Assembly: GCA_021029595.1 (NCBI GenBank)
Contig: JAJJOY010000003.1
Coordinates: forward strand, 595,691-659,690
Source of the DNA: Hominenteromicrobium mulieris
Lineage (GTDB): Bacteria; Bacillota; Clostridia; Oscillospirales; Acutalibacteraceae
DNA length: 64,000 nucleotides
Direction of reading: 5' to 3'
A program made the translations under genes and the position numbers. This document shows, piece after piece, positions 53,870 through 62,481 of this stretch. How positions within the stretch are numbered: the stretch's first letter is position 1; each line of letters starts with the position of its first letter. The notes under the pieces are model-generated. The model made no database searches. It was not told the DNA's origin and saw only the letters and a program-made list of their open reading frames with translations.

Positions 53870-54748
53870 ATGGCCGTATTTCGCATTGAACGAACCAGAG
53901 ATTATACCGTGATGAGCAATCACCATTTACGCAACGGGAAACTGTCCCTGAAAGCCAAGGGGCTGCTTTCCATGATGCTGTCCTTACCGGAGGACTGGAA
54001 CTATACCACCAGAGGGCTTGCCGCCATCTGCAAAGAGGGCGTGGACGCTATCGGCGGCGCGCTGCGGGAGCTGGAAACTGCCGGGTACATTGTCCGCCAT
54101 CAGCTGCGAGACCGGCAGGGTCGGATCAGCGATACCGAGTATGTTATCTACGAGCAACCACAGCCGAAGAACCCGGATACGCCCCAGCCGGATACGGCTT
54201 CACCAGATACGGAAAACCCGGATATGGTAAAACCGGATACGGAAAAGCCCACAGAATTAAATATAGAGAAATCAAATACAGAAAAAACAATTACTTATGG
54301 ATCAAGTACCGATTCTATTCCCTTCCGGGAGCCAGCGGCAGCACAGCTGCCGGAACGGAAAGGAAGGGATGCGATGTCTGTCTCAGAGATGGAAAGTTAT
54401 CGGGATTTGATTCTGGAGAACATCGAGTATGACCACCTGTGCCGGGAGTTTACCACCTACCGGGAGGACCTGGACGAGATTGTGGAGCTGATGGTGGAGA
54501 CCGTCTGCGCCAAGCGGAAAACCACCCGGATCGCTGGCAGCGACTTCCCCCATGAGGTGGTCCGCTCCCGTTTTTTGAAGCTGGATTGCTCCCACATCGA
54601 GTTTGTCATGGAATGCCTGCGGAACAATACCACCGAAATCCGCAACATGAAGCAGTATCTGCTTGCGGTGCTGTTTAATGCGCCGACCACGATCAGCAAC
54701 CACTACACCGCACAAGTCAACCACGATATGTACGCAGGCGGCTGGTAA
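53870..54748 (+). CDS. DUF6017-type replication or regulatory protein of the element
   Basis: A 292-residue protein found near the left end of many Tn1549-like elements. The N-terminal winged helix (YTVMSNHHLRNGKLSLKAKGLLSMMLSLPEDWNYTTRGLAAICKEGVDAIGGALRELETAGYIVRHQ) is of the plasmid replication-initiator (RepA-N-like) type, and the C-terminal part (DLILENIEYDHLCREFTTYREDLDEIVELMVETVC..) is the DUF6017 domain. The two are joined by a Pro-Asp-Thr repeat linker (residues 97-130). AAGGAG 8 bases before the ATG at 53870 decides the start. It may start replication of the excised circle; that is inferred. Confidence 0.82.
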   Translation: MAVFRIERTRDYTVMSNHHLRNGKLSLKAKGLLSMMLSLPEDWNYTTRGLAAICKEGVDAIGGALRELETAGYIVRHQLRDRQGRISDTEYVIYEQPQPKNPDTPQPDTASPDTENPDMVKPDTEKPTELNIEKSNTEKTITYGSSTDSIPFREPAAAQLPERKGRDAMSVSEMESYRDLILENIEYDHLCREFTTYREDLDEIVELMVETVCAKRKTTRIAGSDFPHEVVRSRFLKLDCSHIEFVMECLRNNTTEIRNMKQYLLAVLFNAPTTISNHYTAQVNHDMYAGGW

Positions 54749-54796
54749 ACAGCCGCTTTTCTGCTACCCGAAAATACCGGGAGAAAGGATTTTGCC

Positions 54797-55159
54797 ATGA
54801 AACGACCTCTTGCCTACATTACGGCTCCCTGGAGCAACAGCCAGTATGAGAACGCCGAGAGCGCTGCGGCCTACTGTCGTCAGGTGTACGACGCCGGGTA
54901 TTCGCCCATCTGCCCGGTGCTGTTCCTGCCTACCTTCCTCAAGGACGAGATTCCCCAGGAACACAAGGACGGGCTGGATATGGCGCGGGACTACCTGCGC
55001 CGGTCCCATGTGCTGGTGGTCTGCGGCCACGGCATCGACGAGACCGTGAAGAATGACATTGCCACCGCCGAGCGCCTGCGGATCACCGCCACCACCCTGG
55101 ACGGTATCCTGACCGTGAAGGGCCAGGGACGCGGGAAAGGAGGCGCACGCCATGCCTGA
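54797..55159 (+). CDS. Nucleoside 2-deoxyribosyltransferase-like (DUF4406/DUF7768-type) protein
   Basis: A 120-residue protein with a Rossmann-like start: AYITAPWSNSQYENAESAAAYCRQVYDAGYSPICPVLFLPTFL, then RRSHVLVVCGHGIDETVKNDIATAERLRI. This is the fold of DUF4406 and DUF7768 proteins, distantly like nucleoside deoxyribosyltransferases. It is common in conjugative elements and phages; its reaction is unproven. GAGAAAGGA precedes the ATG, and the stop overlaps the next gene's start by a few bases. Confidence 0.72.
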   Translation: MKRPLAYITAPWSNSQYENAESAAAYCRQVYDAGYSPICPVLFLPTFLKDEIPQEHKDGLDMARDYLRRSHVLVVCGHGIDETVKNDIATAERLRITATTLDGILTVKGQGRGKGGARHA

Positions 55160-55463
55160 GCGTAAGACCGTGGGCCAGCTGATGGAGGAAATGCGCCTCA
55201 AAGCCGGGGCGCAGAACTACCACGGCCATGAGTACATGGATTTGGAGCGGTTTGCCGATGACACCCGGCACATGATTATCTTCGATGTGCTGACCGACGA
55301 TTCCCCGGTGGGCTGGAAAGGTGAACGGACCCGCCTATTTCTGACGGAGGCCGGATACCAGAAAAGCCTGGAGAACCAGGAAAAGGGCCACATCAAGATT
55401 CTCAGCCATGCCAAAGTGCGCCAGGGCCATCTGTACTATGACCGCTCCGACCAGCTGCGCTGA
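55152..55463 (+). CDS. Small element protein (paralogue of the gene at 53304)
   Basis: A 103-residue protein sharing its central core with the product of 53304-53582 (DTR.MI.F.VL, RLFLTE.GYQ..L, IKI..A.V..GH). It has a different N-terminal part, MPERKTVGQLMEEMRLKAGA. The ATG overlaps the end of the previous gene. Function unknown; two diverged copies in one element suggest either duplication or two binding partners. Confidence 0.7.
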   Translation: MPERKTVGQLMEEMRLKAGAQNYHGHEYMDLERFADDTRHMIIFDVLTDDSPVGWKGERTRLFLTEAGYQKSLENQEKGHIKILSHAKVRQGHLYYDRSDQLR

Positions 55464-55475
55464 AAGGAGCCTGCC

Positions 55476-55517
55476 ATGCTGAAATACCTGCTGCGGCGGT
55501 TGGTGGTCCCGCCTTAG
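55476..55517 (+). CDS. Thirteen-codon possible leader gene
   Basis: An ATG at 55476 follows AAAGGAG with a 6-base gap and reads MLKYLLRRLVVPP before a TAG. It lies between two tightly packed element genes and upstream of pcfB. It could be a translated leader that sets downstream translation, or the broken end of a former gene. Confidence 0.3.
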   Translation: MLKYLLRRLVVPP

Positions 55518-55564
55518 TATCAAGTGCCACCCCTGCAAAATCCGTGGAAAGGAGGCGATGACCT

Positions 55565-56065
55565 ATGCAGGAGGAAGTGGAAAACAGGACTTTGACGCTG
55601 GTAGTCAGCGGAACAAAGTTTACCGGGCGGTTGATGAAAGCCGCCATCACCAAGTACCTTGCCCACCGCAAGGAAAAGAAGCTGCAAAAGCAGAAAAGCC
55701 GGGATACCCCCGTGATTCCCCACGGCAAGCAGACGGTGAAGCAGCTGATCGGCCAGAATCAGGGCGTTTCCAACATCGAGATCACCGACCCCTCCATCAA
55801 GGAGTTTGAGAAGATCGCCCGGAAATACGGCGTGGACTATGCGGTGAAGAAGGACCGCAGCAGCTCCCCACCCAAGTACCTGATCTTTTTCAAAGGTCGT
55901 GATGCGGATGCGCTGACAGCAGCCTTTACCGAGTACACCGGCAAAAAGGTCAAAAAAGCAGAGAAAACAGAGCGTCCGTCTGTGCTGGCAAAGCTGAACC
56001 AGTTCAAAGAGCTGGTCAAAAATGCCGTGGTGGACCGCACCAAGCGAAAGGAGCTGGAACGATGA
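55565..56065 (+). CDS. PcfB-like (DUF3801) conjugation protein
   Basis: A 166-residue protein of the PcfB/DUF3801 family that acts with the VirD4-type coupling protein in Gram-positive conjugation. The part TGRLMKAAITKYLAHRKEKKL followed by HGKQTVKQLIGQNQGVSNIEI and FEKIARKYGVDYAVKKDRSS is diagnostic. Its stop overlaps the VirD4 gene's start (ATGA), so the pair is translated together. Confidence 0.85.
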   Translation: MQEEVENRTLTLVVSGTKFTGRLMKAAITKYLAHRKEKKLQKQKSRDTPVIPHGKQTVKQLIGQNQGVSNIEITDPSIKEFEKIARKYGVDYAVKKDRSSSPPKYLIFFKGRDADALTAAFTEYTGKKVKKAEKTERPSVLAKLNQFKELVKNAVVDRTKRKELER

Positions 56066-57891
56066 AAAAGCAGCTTGACATCAAAAAGCTCCTGATTTTG
56101 AACCTGCCGTATCTCCTGATGGGCTTGTTTGCCACCAACTTCGGGGAGGCATGGCGCATGGTGCAGGGCGCGGACGCTTCCCAAAAGGCGCTCTCCCTGA
56201 TTTCTGTCTTGCCGGTGGCGCTGGCAAGCTGGTGGCCCAGCCTGCACCCGCTGGATTTACTGGTGGGCCTGTGCTGTGGCGCTGGTCTGCGGCTGGCGGT
56301 GTATCTGAAAAGCAAAAATGCAAAGAAATACCGCCACGGCATGGAGTATGGTTCTGCCCGATGGGGAACCCACGAGGACATTGCCCCTTATGTGGACCCG
56401 GTATTCCAGAACAATGTGATTCTGACGAAAACCGAGAGCCTGACCATGAACAGCCGCCCGAAAGACCCCAAGACTGCCAGAAACAAAAATGTGCTGGTCA
56501 TCGGCGGCTCCGGTTCCGGTAAGACCCGATTCTGGCTGAAACCCAACCTGATGCAGATGCACAGTTCCTATGTTGTGACGGACCCGAAAGGAACAATTCT
56601 TGTGGAGTGCGGAAAAATGCTCCAGCGGGGCGCACCCAAGCTGGGGAAAGACGGAAAGCCTATGAAGGATAAGCACGGCAAGGTCATTAATGAGCCGTAC
56701 CGAATCAAGGTCCTAAATACCATCAACTTCAAGAAGTCCATGCACTATAACCCTTTCGCCTATATCCATAGCGAAAAGGACATCTTGAAGCTGGTAACAA
56801 CGCTGATCGCTAATACCAAAGGCGAAGGCAAGGCCGGAGACGATTTCTGGGTCAAGGCGGAAACATTGCTGTATTGCGCGTTGATTGGCTATATCCATTA
56901 TGAGGCTCCGGTGGAGGAACAAAACTTCTCCACCCTCATTGAGTTCATCAACGCCATGGAGGTCCGGGAGGATGACGAGGAGTTCAAAAACCCCGTGGAC
57001 CTGATGTTTGATACACTGGAAGCCGAGAAGCCAAATCACTTTGCGGTGCGCCAGTATAAGAAATATAAGCTGGCCGCCGGAAAAACAGCCAAATCGATTT
57101 TGATTTCCTGCGGCGCTCGCCTTGCCGTGTTCGACATTGCAGAGTTGCGTGAGGTCACGGCTTATGATGAGCTGGAGCTGGACACTCTGGGAGACAGGAA
57201 AACTGCCCTGTTCCTCATCATGAGTGATACGGACGATAGCTTTAACTTCCTGATCTCCATGTGTTATACCCAGCTTTTCAATCTGCTCTGCGAAAAAGCG
57301 GACGATGTGTATGGCGGCAGGCTTCCGGTTCATGTGCGCTGTTTGATTGATGAGTGTGCTAACATCGGGCAGATTCCGAAGCTGGAAAAGCTGGTGGCCA
57401 CCATCCGAAGCCGTGAAATCTCTGCCTGTCTGGTGTTGCAGGCACAGAGCCAGCTCAAGGCAATTTACAAAGATAATGCCGATACCATCATCGGCAATAT
57501 GGATACTTCCATCTTCCTGGGGGGCAAAGAGCCAACAACGCTGAAAGAGCTGGCGGCTGTTCTGGGAAAGGAGACCATAGACACTTACAACACCGGAGAG
57601 AGCCGGGGACGGGAGACCTCCCACTCTCTCAACTATCAAAAATTGGGAAAAGAGCTGATGAGCCAGGACGAGCTGGCAGTTATGGATGGCGGCAAGTGCA
57701 TCTTGCAGCTGCGCGGTGTGCGTCCGTTTCTTTCAGACAAGTATGACATTACCAGACACCCTAATTTCAAATACACAGCTGATGCAGACAAGCGAAATAC
57801 CTTTGATATTGAAGCATTTTTGTCTGCCAGACTAAAACTCAAGCCTGATGAGGTCTGCGATGTATATGAAGTAGACACGGAGGGCGTGTAA
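56062..57891 (+). CDS. VirD4/TcpA-family coupling ATPase
   Basis: The coupling protein links the relaxase-DNA complex to the mating channel. The 609 residues start with two membrane segments (LLILNLPYLLMGLFATNF and LISVLPVALASWWPSLHPLDLL), then Walker A VIGGSGSGKTRFWLKP near residue 148, and Walker B-like VRCLIDECANIGQIPKLEKLVATIRSREISACLVLQAQSQLKAIYKDNADTIIGNMD near residue 430-475, typical of VirD4/TraG. AAAGGAGCTGGAACG precedes the ATG. Next comes a structured leader before the Maff2 gene. Confidence 0.94.
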   Translation: MKKQLDIKKLLILNLPYLLMGLFATNFGEAWRMVQGADASQKALSLISVLPVALASWWPSLHPLDLLVGLCCGAGLRLAVYLKSKNAKKYRHGMEYGSARWGTHEDIAPYVDPVFQNNVILTKTESLTMNSRPKDPKTARNKNVLVIGGSGSGKTRFWLKPNLMQMHSSYVVTDPKGTILVECGKMLQRGAPKLGKDGKPMKDKHGKVINEPYRIKVLNTINFKKSMHYNPFAYIHSEKDILKLVTTLIANTKGEGKAGDDFWVKAETLLYCALIGYIHYEAPVEEQNFSTLIEFINAMEVREDDEEFKNPVDLMFDTLEAEKPNHFAVRQYKKYKLAAGKTAKSILISCGARLAVFDIAELREVTAYDELELDTLGDRKTALFLIMSDTDDSFNFLISMCYTQLFNLLCEKADDVYGGRLPVHVRCLIDECANIGQIPKLEKLVATIRSREISACLVLQAQSQLKAIYKDNADTIIGNMDTSIFLGGKEPTTLKELAAVLGKETIDTYNTGESRGRETSHSLNYQKLGKELMSQDELAVMDGGKCILQLRGVRPFLSDKYDITRHPNFKYTADADKRNTFDIEAFLSARLKLKPDEVCDVYEVDTEGV

Positions 57892-58002
57892 TACGGTTCC
57901 GCTGAGAAAGGAGTGATCGTATCTATTTGCCGCAACTGCCTCTGTTGAGGCCATTGGCGTACAAAGCGGGCAATCATCAACAAAATAATGAAAAAGGAGG
58001 AC

Positions 58003-58098
58003 AGCCGGAATCAGGCTCTCATATATCGAGGGCAGATTGTTCCGGCTTTTGTATGCCTATGAAACATGACAAACCTATTTTTTAATCAGATTCCGGCT
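58003..58098 (+). promoter_or_regulatory. Alternative-pairing leader before the Maff2 gene
   Basis: AGCCGGAATC (58003-58012) can pair with TTCCGGCT (58040-58047, followed by TTTT) to make a terminator-like stem, or with GATTCCGGCT (58089-58098) to make a longer stem ending just before the Maff2 start. These two pairings exclude each other. A Shine-Dalgarno-like AAGGAGG without a following gene lies immediately upstream of the first arm. Confidence 0.45.
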
Positions 58099-58108
58099 AA
58101 CAAACTAT

Positions 58109-58327
58109 ATGGCATTTTTTGAACAGGCAATTACCGTTCTTCAGACTCTCGTTATCGCTCTGGGCGCTGGTCTTGGTATCTGGGGTGTCATCAACCTGTT
58201 GGAAGGTTACGGCAACGACAACCCTGGCGCCAAATCTCAGGGCATGAAGCAGCTCATGGCCGGCGCTGGTGTAGCCGTAGTCGGCATGGTCCTTGTACCT
58301 CTGCTCTCCGGGCTTTTCTCTGTCTAA
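58109..58327 (+). CDS. Maff2-family mobile element protein
   Basis: A 72-residue, two-segment membrane protein: MAFFEQAITVLQTLVIALGAGLGIWGVINLLEG and GMKQLMAGAGVAVVGMVLVPLLSGLFSV. It is the family usually encoded between VirD4 and VirB6-like proteins in clostridial conjugative elements, and resembles VirB2-like pilin subunits by size and topology, though a pilin role is not proved here. Confidence 0.88.
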   Translation: MAFFEQAITVLQTLVIALGAGLGIWGVINLLEGYGNDNPGAKSQGMKQLMAGAGVAVVGMVLVPLLSGLFSV

Positions 58328-58396
58328 GCGTCTCTGCATGAAATCCTTGCCGCTCCCGCAGTTTTGCGGGGGCGGCGGAAAGGAGGTTGACACCGT

Positions 58397-59266
58397 ATGG
58401 ATTTCTTACTTGAAGCCCTGACAAATTGGCTGAAAGAAATGCTGGTGGGCGGTATTATGAGCAACCTTTCGGGGATGTTTGACAGCGTAAACCAACAGGT
58501 CGCGGATATATCCGTACAGGTAGGACAGACCCCACAGGGATGGAATGGCAGTATTTTCAGTATGATTGAGAATCTGTCCAACTCCATCATGGTGCCGATT
58601 GCAGGCGTGATCCTGGCTATTGTGATGACCGTAGACCTGATCCAGATGATCGCAGACAAGAACAACCTGCATGATGTGGATACCTGGATGATTTTCAAGT
58701 GGGTGTTCAAATCAGCCGCTGCCATCCTCATTGTCACAAACACATGGAATATCGTGATGGGCGTCTTTGATATGGCGCAGAGCGTGGTGGCACAGGCGGC
58801 AGGGATCATCGGTTCGGATGCGTCCATTGACATTTCCTCAGTTATGACCGATCTGGAACCGAGGCTGATGGAAATGGATCTGGGACCGCTGTTCGGGCTT
58901 TGGTTTCAATCCCTCTTTATCGGCATTACCATGTGGGCGCTGTATATCTGTATCTTTATCGTCATTTATGGCCGTATGATTGAGATTTACCTTGTGACTT
59001 CGGTGGCTCCCGTCCCAATGGCTGCCATGATGGGCAAGGAATGGGGCGGTATGGGACAGAACTACCTCCGCTCCCTGCTGGCGCTGGGCTTTCAGGCGTT
59101 TCTCATCATCGTTTGCGTGGCAATTTATGCTGTGCTGGTGCAGAACATCGCTCTGGAAGATGACATCATCATGGCGATCTGGAGCTGCGTGGGATACACC
59201 GTACTGCTGTGCTTTACGCTGTTCAAAACCGGCAGTCTCGCAAAATCCGTCTTTCAGGCACATTAA
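58397..59266 (+). CDS. VirB6/TrbL-like conjugation membrane protein
   Basis: A 289-residue protein with at least five hydrophobic segments, of the VirB6/TrbL-like CD1112 family of clostridial elements. Typical parts are MDFLLEALTNWLKEMLVGGI at the start, IAGVILAIVMTVDLIQMIADKN near residue 70, and WALYICIFIVIYGRMIEIYLVTSVAPVPMAAMMGKEWGGMGQNYLRSLLALGFQAFLIIVCVAIYAVLV. It forms part of the mating channel in the membrane. Next to PrgI on the same strand; a ribosome-binding site AAAGGAGG lies upstream. Confidence 0.9.
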   Translation: MDFLLEALTNWLKEMLVGGIMSNLSGMFDSVNQQVADISVQVGQTPQGWNGSIFSMIENLSNSIMVPIAGVILAIVMTVDLIQMIADKNNLHDVDTWMIFKWVFKSAAAILIVTNTWNIVMGVFDMAQSVVAQAAGIIGSDASIDISSVMTDLEPRLMEMDLGPLFGLWFQSLFIGITMWALYICIFIVIYGRMIEIYLVTSVAPVPMAAMMGKEWGGMGQNYLRSLLALGFQAFLIIVCVAIYAVLVQNIALEDDIIMAIWSCVGYTVLLCFTLFKTGSLAKSVFQAH

Positions 59267-59286
59267 AACGGAAGGAGGTTTCCACA

Positions 59287-59742
59287 TTGGCTTATGTACC
59301 CGTACCCAAAGATTTAACCAAAGTCAAAACCAAGGTCATGTTCAATCTGACCCGAAGGCAGCTGGTCTGCTTTATCGCCGGGGCGCTTATAGGCGTACCG
59401 CTGTTCTTTTTGCTCCGTGAGCCTGCAGGAAACAGTATGGCCGCCATGTGTATGATGCTGGTCATGATGCCCTTCTTCCTGCTGGCCATGTATGAAAAGC
59501 ATGGACAGCCTCTGGAAAAGATCGTCGGCAACATTCTCAAAGTGGCTGTGATCCGTCCCAAGCAGCGTCCCTACCAGACCAATAACTTTTATGCCGTATT
59601 AAAGCGGCAGGAAATGCTCGATAAGGAGGTGTATGACATTGTTCACCGCAATGAAAAGCTGGCTGCGCCGTCTGCTGGGAAAACCGGAAGAAAAGACCGT
59701 GCAGCCGGTAAAGACAAAGAAAAAGCTGTCCCGCGCCGATAA
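59287..59742 (+). CDS. PrgI-family conjugation protein
   Basis: A 151-residue protein of the PrgI family, a VirB3-like channel component. MAYVPVPKDLTKVKTKVMFNLTRRQLVCFIAGALIGVPLFFLL and the two hydrophobic segments near residues 27-72 identify it. The start is TTG at 59287, decided by GGAGG 8 bases before it. Its end overlaps the VirB4 gene by about 110 bases in another frame, a tight arrangement seen in such operons. Confidence 0.88.
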   Translation: MAYVPVPKDLTKVKTKVMFNLTRRQLVCFIAGALIGVPLFFLLREPAGNSMAAMCMMLVMMPFFLLAMYEKHGQPLEKIVGNILKVAVIRPKQRPYQTNNFYAVLKRQEMLDKEVYDIVHRNEKLAAPSAGKTGRKDRAAGKDKEKAVPRR

Positions 59743-62101
59743 GAAGCAGATTGAAGCGGCCATTGCCCGCGCCAACCGCACGGACAAAAAAGGAAAATCG
59801 GCACAGGACAGTATCCCCTATGAACGGATGTGGCCGGACGGGATCTGCCGCGTATCGGACAGCCACTACACAAAGACCATTCAGTTTCAGGACATCAACT
59901 ATCAGCTCTCCCAAAATGAAGATAAGACCGCGATCTTTGAGGGCTGGTGTGATTTCCTCAATTATTTCGACAGCTCGATTCACTTCCAGCTGTCTTTTTT
60001 GAACCTTGCGGCATCGGAGGAGACCTTTGCCAACTCCATTTCCATCCCACCCCAGGGGGATGCCTTTGACAGTATCCGTGAGGAATACACCACGATGCTA
60101 CAAAATCAGCTGGCCAGAGGCAACAACGGTCTCATCAAGACCAAATACCTGACCTTTGGTATCGACGCGGACAGTATCAAAGCTGCCAAGCCCCGCCTGG
60201 AGCGTATTGAGACCGATATACTCAATAACTTCAAGCGTCTTGGTGTAGCCGCCAGAACACTGGACGGTAAGGAAAGACTTTCTCAGCTTCATGCGGTATT
60301 CCACATGGACGAACAGCTCCCATTCCAGTTTGAATGGGACTGGCTGGCCCCTTCCGGCCTATCTACCAAGGACTTCATCGCACCAAGCTCCTTTGAGTTC
60401 CGCACCGGCAAGCAGTTCCGTATGGGCAAGAAATACGGGGCTGTTTCTTTTTTGCAGATTCTTGCACCGGAGCTGAATGACCGTCTGCTGGCTGATTTTC
60501 TGGATATGGAAAGCTCGCTCATTGTGAGTATGCACATTCAGTCGGTGGATCAGGTGAAAGCCATTAAGACGGTAAAGCGCAAGATTACCGACCTGGACCG
60601 CAGTAAGATCGAGGAACAGAAAAAAGCAGTCCGCGCCGGATACGACATGGACATTATTCCCTCTGACCTTGCCACCTACGGCAGTGAGGCGAAAAAGCTG
60701 TTGCAGGATTTGCAGAGCCGAAACGAGAGAATGTTCCTTGTCTCCTTTTTGGTGCTGAACACAGCGGACAATCCCCGTCAGCTTGGCAACAACATCTTTC
60801 AGGCAGGCTCTATTGCCCAGAAGTATAACTGCCAGCTGACCAGACTGGACTTCCAGCAGGAAGAAGGGCTGATGAGCTGTCTGCCCCTGGGACTCAATCA
60901 GATTGAGATCCAGCGAGGGCTGACCACCAGTTCTACGGCTATCTTTGTACCGTTCACCACACAGGAATTATTCCAGAACGGCAAAGAAGCCCTGTACTAC
61001 GGCATCAACGCCCTGTCCAACAACCTCATCATGGTGGACAGAAAGCTGCTGAAAAACCCCAATGGCTTGATTTTGGGTACGCCGGGTTCCGGTAAGTCTT
61101 TCAGCGCCAAGCGTGAGATTGCCAACTGCTTTTTGCTTACCAATGATGATGTCATCATCTGTGACCCGGAAGCTGAGTACGCACCTCTTGTTGAGCGTCT
61201 GCATGGGCAGGTCATCAAGATCTCGCCTACCTCAACCAACTACATCAATCCGATGGACCTGAATTTGGACTACTCGGATGATGAAAGCCCGCTGTCCCTC
61301 AAGTCTGACTTTATCCTCAGCTTGTGTGAGCTGATTGTGGGCGGTAAGGACGGATTGCAGCCGGTGCAGAAAACCATCATCGACCGCTGTGTGCGTCTGG
61401 TCTATCAGACCTATCTCAACGACCCGCGCCCGGAGAATATGCCGATTCTGGAGGACCTATATAACCTGCTCCGTTCACAGGAGGAAAAGGAAGCCCAGTA
61501 TATCGCCACGGCCCTTGAAATCTATGTAACCGGCTCCCTCAATGTGTTCAATCACCAGAGCAATGTGGACATCAATAACCGCATTGTCTGCTATGACATC
61601 AAGGAGCTGGGTAAGCAGCTGAAAAAGATCGGTATGCTTGTGGTACAGGATCAGGTATGGAACCGAGTTACCATCAACCGCGCCGCCCACAAGTCCACCC
61701 GTTACTACATCGACGAGATGCACCTGCTTTTGAAGGAGGAGCAGACCGCCGCCTATACGGTGGAAATCTGGAAGCGATTCCGTAAATGGGGCGGTATTCC
61801 GACAGGTATCACCCAGAATGTCAAAGACCTTTTGAGCAGCCGCGAGGTAGAGAACATCTTTGAAAACTCCGACTTCGTGTATATGCTCAACCAGGCAGGC
61901 GGAGACCGTCAGATTTTGGCGAAGCAACTGGGTATTTCCACACACCAGCTTAGCTATGTGACCCACTCCGGTGAGGGCGAGGGCCTGCTGTTCTATGGCT
62001 CCACGATCCTGCCGTTTGTAGACCACTTCCCGAAGAACACCGAACTTTACCGCATTATGACCACCAAACCCCAGGAACTGAAAAAGAAGGAGGATGAATG
62101 A
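59633..62101 (+). CDS. VirB4/TraE-family conjugation ATPase
   Basis: The motor ATPase of the mating channel. The 822-residue protein has the N-terminal VirB4 region (FEGWCDFLNYFDSSIHFQLSFLNLAASEETF) and a RecA-like C-terminal domain with Walker A LILGTPGSGKSFSAKREI near residue 480, Walker B-like STRYYIDEMHLLLKEEQTAAYTVEIWKRFRKWGGIPTGITQNVKDLL near residue 690-730. The start is uncertain: ATG at 59633 is 3-4 bases from AAGGAGG, while the in-frame TTG at 59639 is at a better 9 bases. The N-terminus overlaps prgI. Confidence 0.92.
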   Translation: MTLFTAMKSWLRRLLGKPEEKTVQPVKTKKKLSRADKKQIEAAIARANRTDKKGKSAQDSIPYERMWPDGICRVSDSHYTKTIQFQDINYQLSQNEDKTAIFEGWCDFLNYFDSSIHFQLSFLNLAASEETFANSISIPPQGDAFDSIREEYTTMLQNQLARGNNGLIKTKYLTFGIDADSIKAAKPRLERIETDILNNFKRLGVAARTLDGKERLSQLHAVFHMDEQLPFQFEWDWLAPSGLSTKDFIAPSSFEFRTGKQFRMGKKYGAVSFLQILAPELNDRLLADFLDMESSLIVSMHIQSVDQVKAIKTVKRKITDLDRSKIEEQKKAVRAGYDMDIIPSDLATYGSEAKKLLQDLQSRNERMFLVSFLVLNTADNPRQLGNNIFQAGSIAQKYNCQLTRLDFQQEEGLMSCLPLGLNQIEIQRGLTTSSTAIFVPFTTQELFQNGKEALYYGINALSNNLIMVDRKLLKNPNGLILGTPGSGKSFSAKREIANCFLLTNDDVIICDPEAEYAPLVERLHGQVIKISPTSTNYINPMDLNLDYSDDESPLSLKSDFILSLCELIVGGKDGLQPVQKTIIDRCVRLVYQTYLNDPRPENMPILEDLYNLLRSQEEKEAQYIATALEIYVTGSLNVFNHQSNVDINNRIVCYDIKELGKQLKKIGMLVVQDQVWNRVTINRAAHKSTRYYIDEMHLLLKEEQTAAYTVEIWKRFRKWGGIPTGITQNVKDLLSSREVENIFENSDFVYMLNQAGGDRQILAKQLGISTHQLSYVTHSGEGEGLLFYGSTILPFVDHFPKNTELYRIMTTKPQELKKKEDE

Positions 62102-62103
62102 TT

Positions 62104-62481
62104 ATGAACCCCAACATTTTGAATAAAAACCCGCTGATGTTTTTTGACAGGGCGGTAAATGCCCAACGCAGCCAGCTGCTTACGGTCATGGCTGATGCGG
62201 TAAGTGAGTGCCGCACGGCGGCAGATCAGGCAGCCGAACTGAATGAGACCGGTCAGGTGGGGCTTCTCCGTCTGGCAGAGGTCTGGAGCGCCATCCGTGC
62301 CAAGGAAGGCATGGGCGGTCTGGTTCTGGAAGGAACCGAAGCGAAGATCCTGTCCGATGTGGTGGCACAGTTTTATGCCTACCTGTCCGGCTGTATGTTC
62401 AACGATCCTGTGGGGATGGCCATTTATGCAGAGCTGCACTACATGATGTCCTCCCTCATGCTGGGAGAATGGTTTGAATAA
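62104..62481 (+). CDS. Element protein of unknown function
   Basis: A 125-residue protein, MNPNILNKNPLMFFDRAVNA.. with VWSAIRAKEGMGGLVLEGTEAKILSDVVAQFYAYLSGC in the middle; no family is recognised with confidence. AGGAGG lies 10 bases before the ATG at 62104 (an ATG two codons earlier overlaps the virB4 stop). It occupies a position between VirB4 and the CHAP hydrolase that is conserved in related elements, so it probably serves the mating apparatus. Confidence 0.65.
   Translation: MNPNILNKNPLMFFDRAVNAQRSQLLTVMADAVSECRTAADQAAELNETGQVGLLRLAEVWSAIRAKEGMGGLVLEGTEAKILSDVVAQFYAYLSGCMFNDPVGMAIYAELHYMMSSLMLGEWFE

Noticed and set aside
57914-57949. Cysteine-rich 11-codon frame after the VirD4 gene
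   Set aside because: The GTG is too close to its AAGGAG to be used well, and the peptide has no further support.
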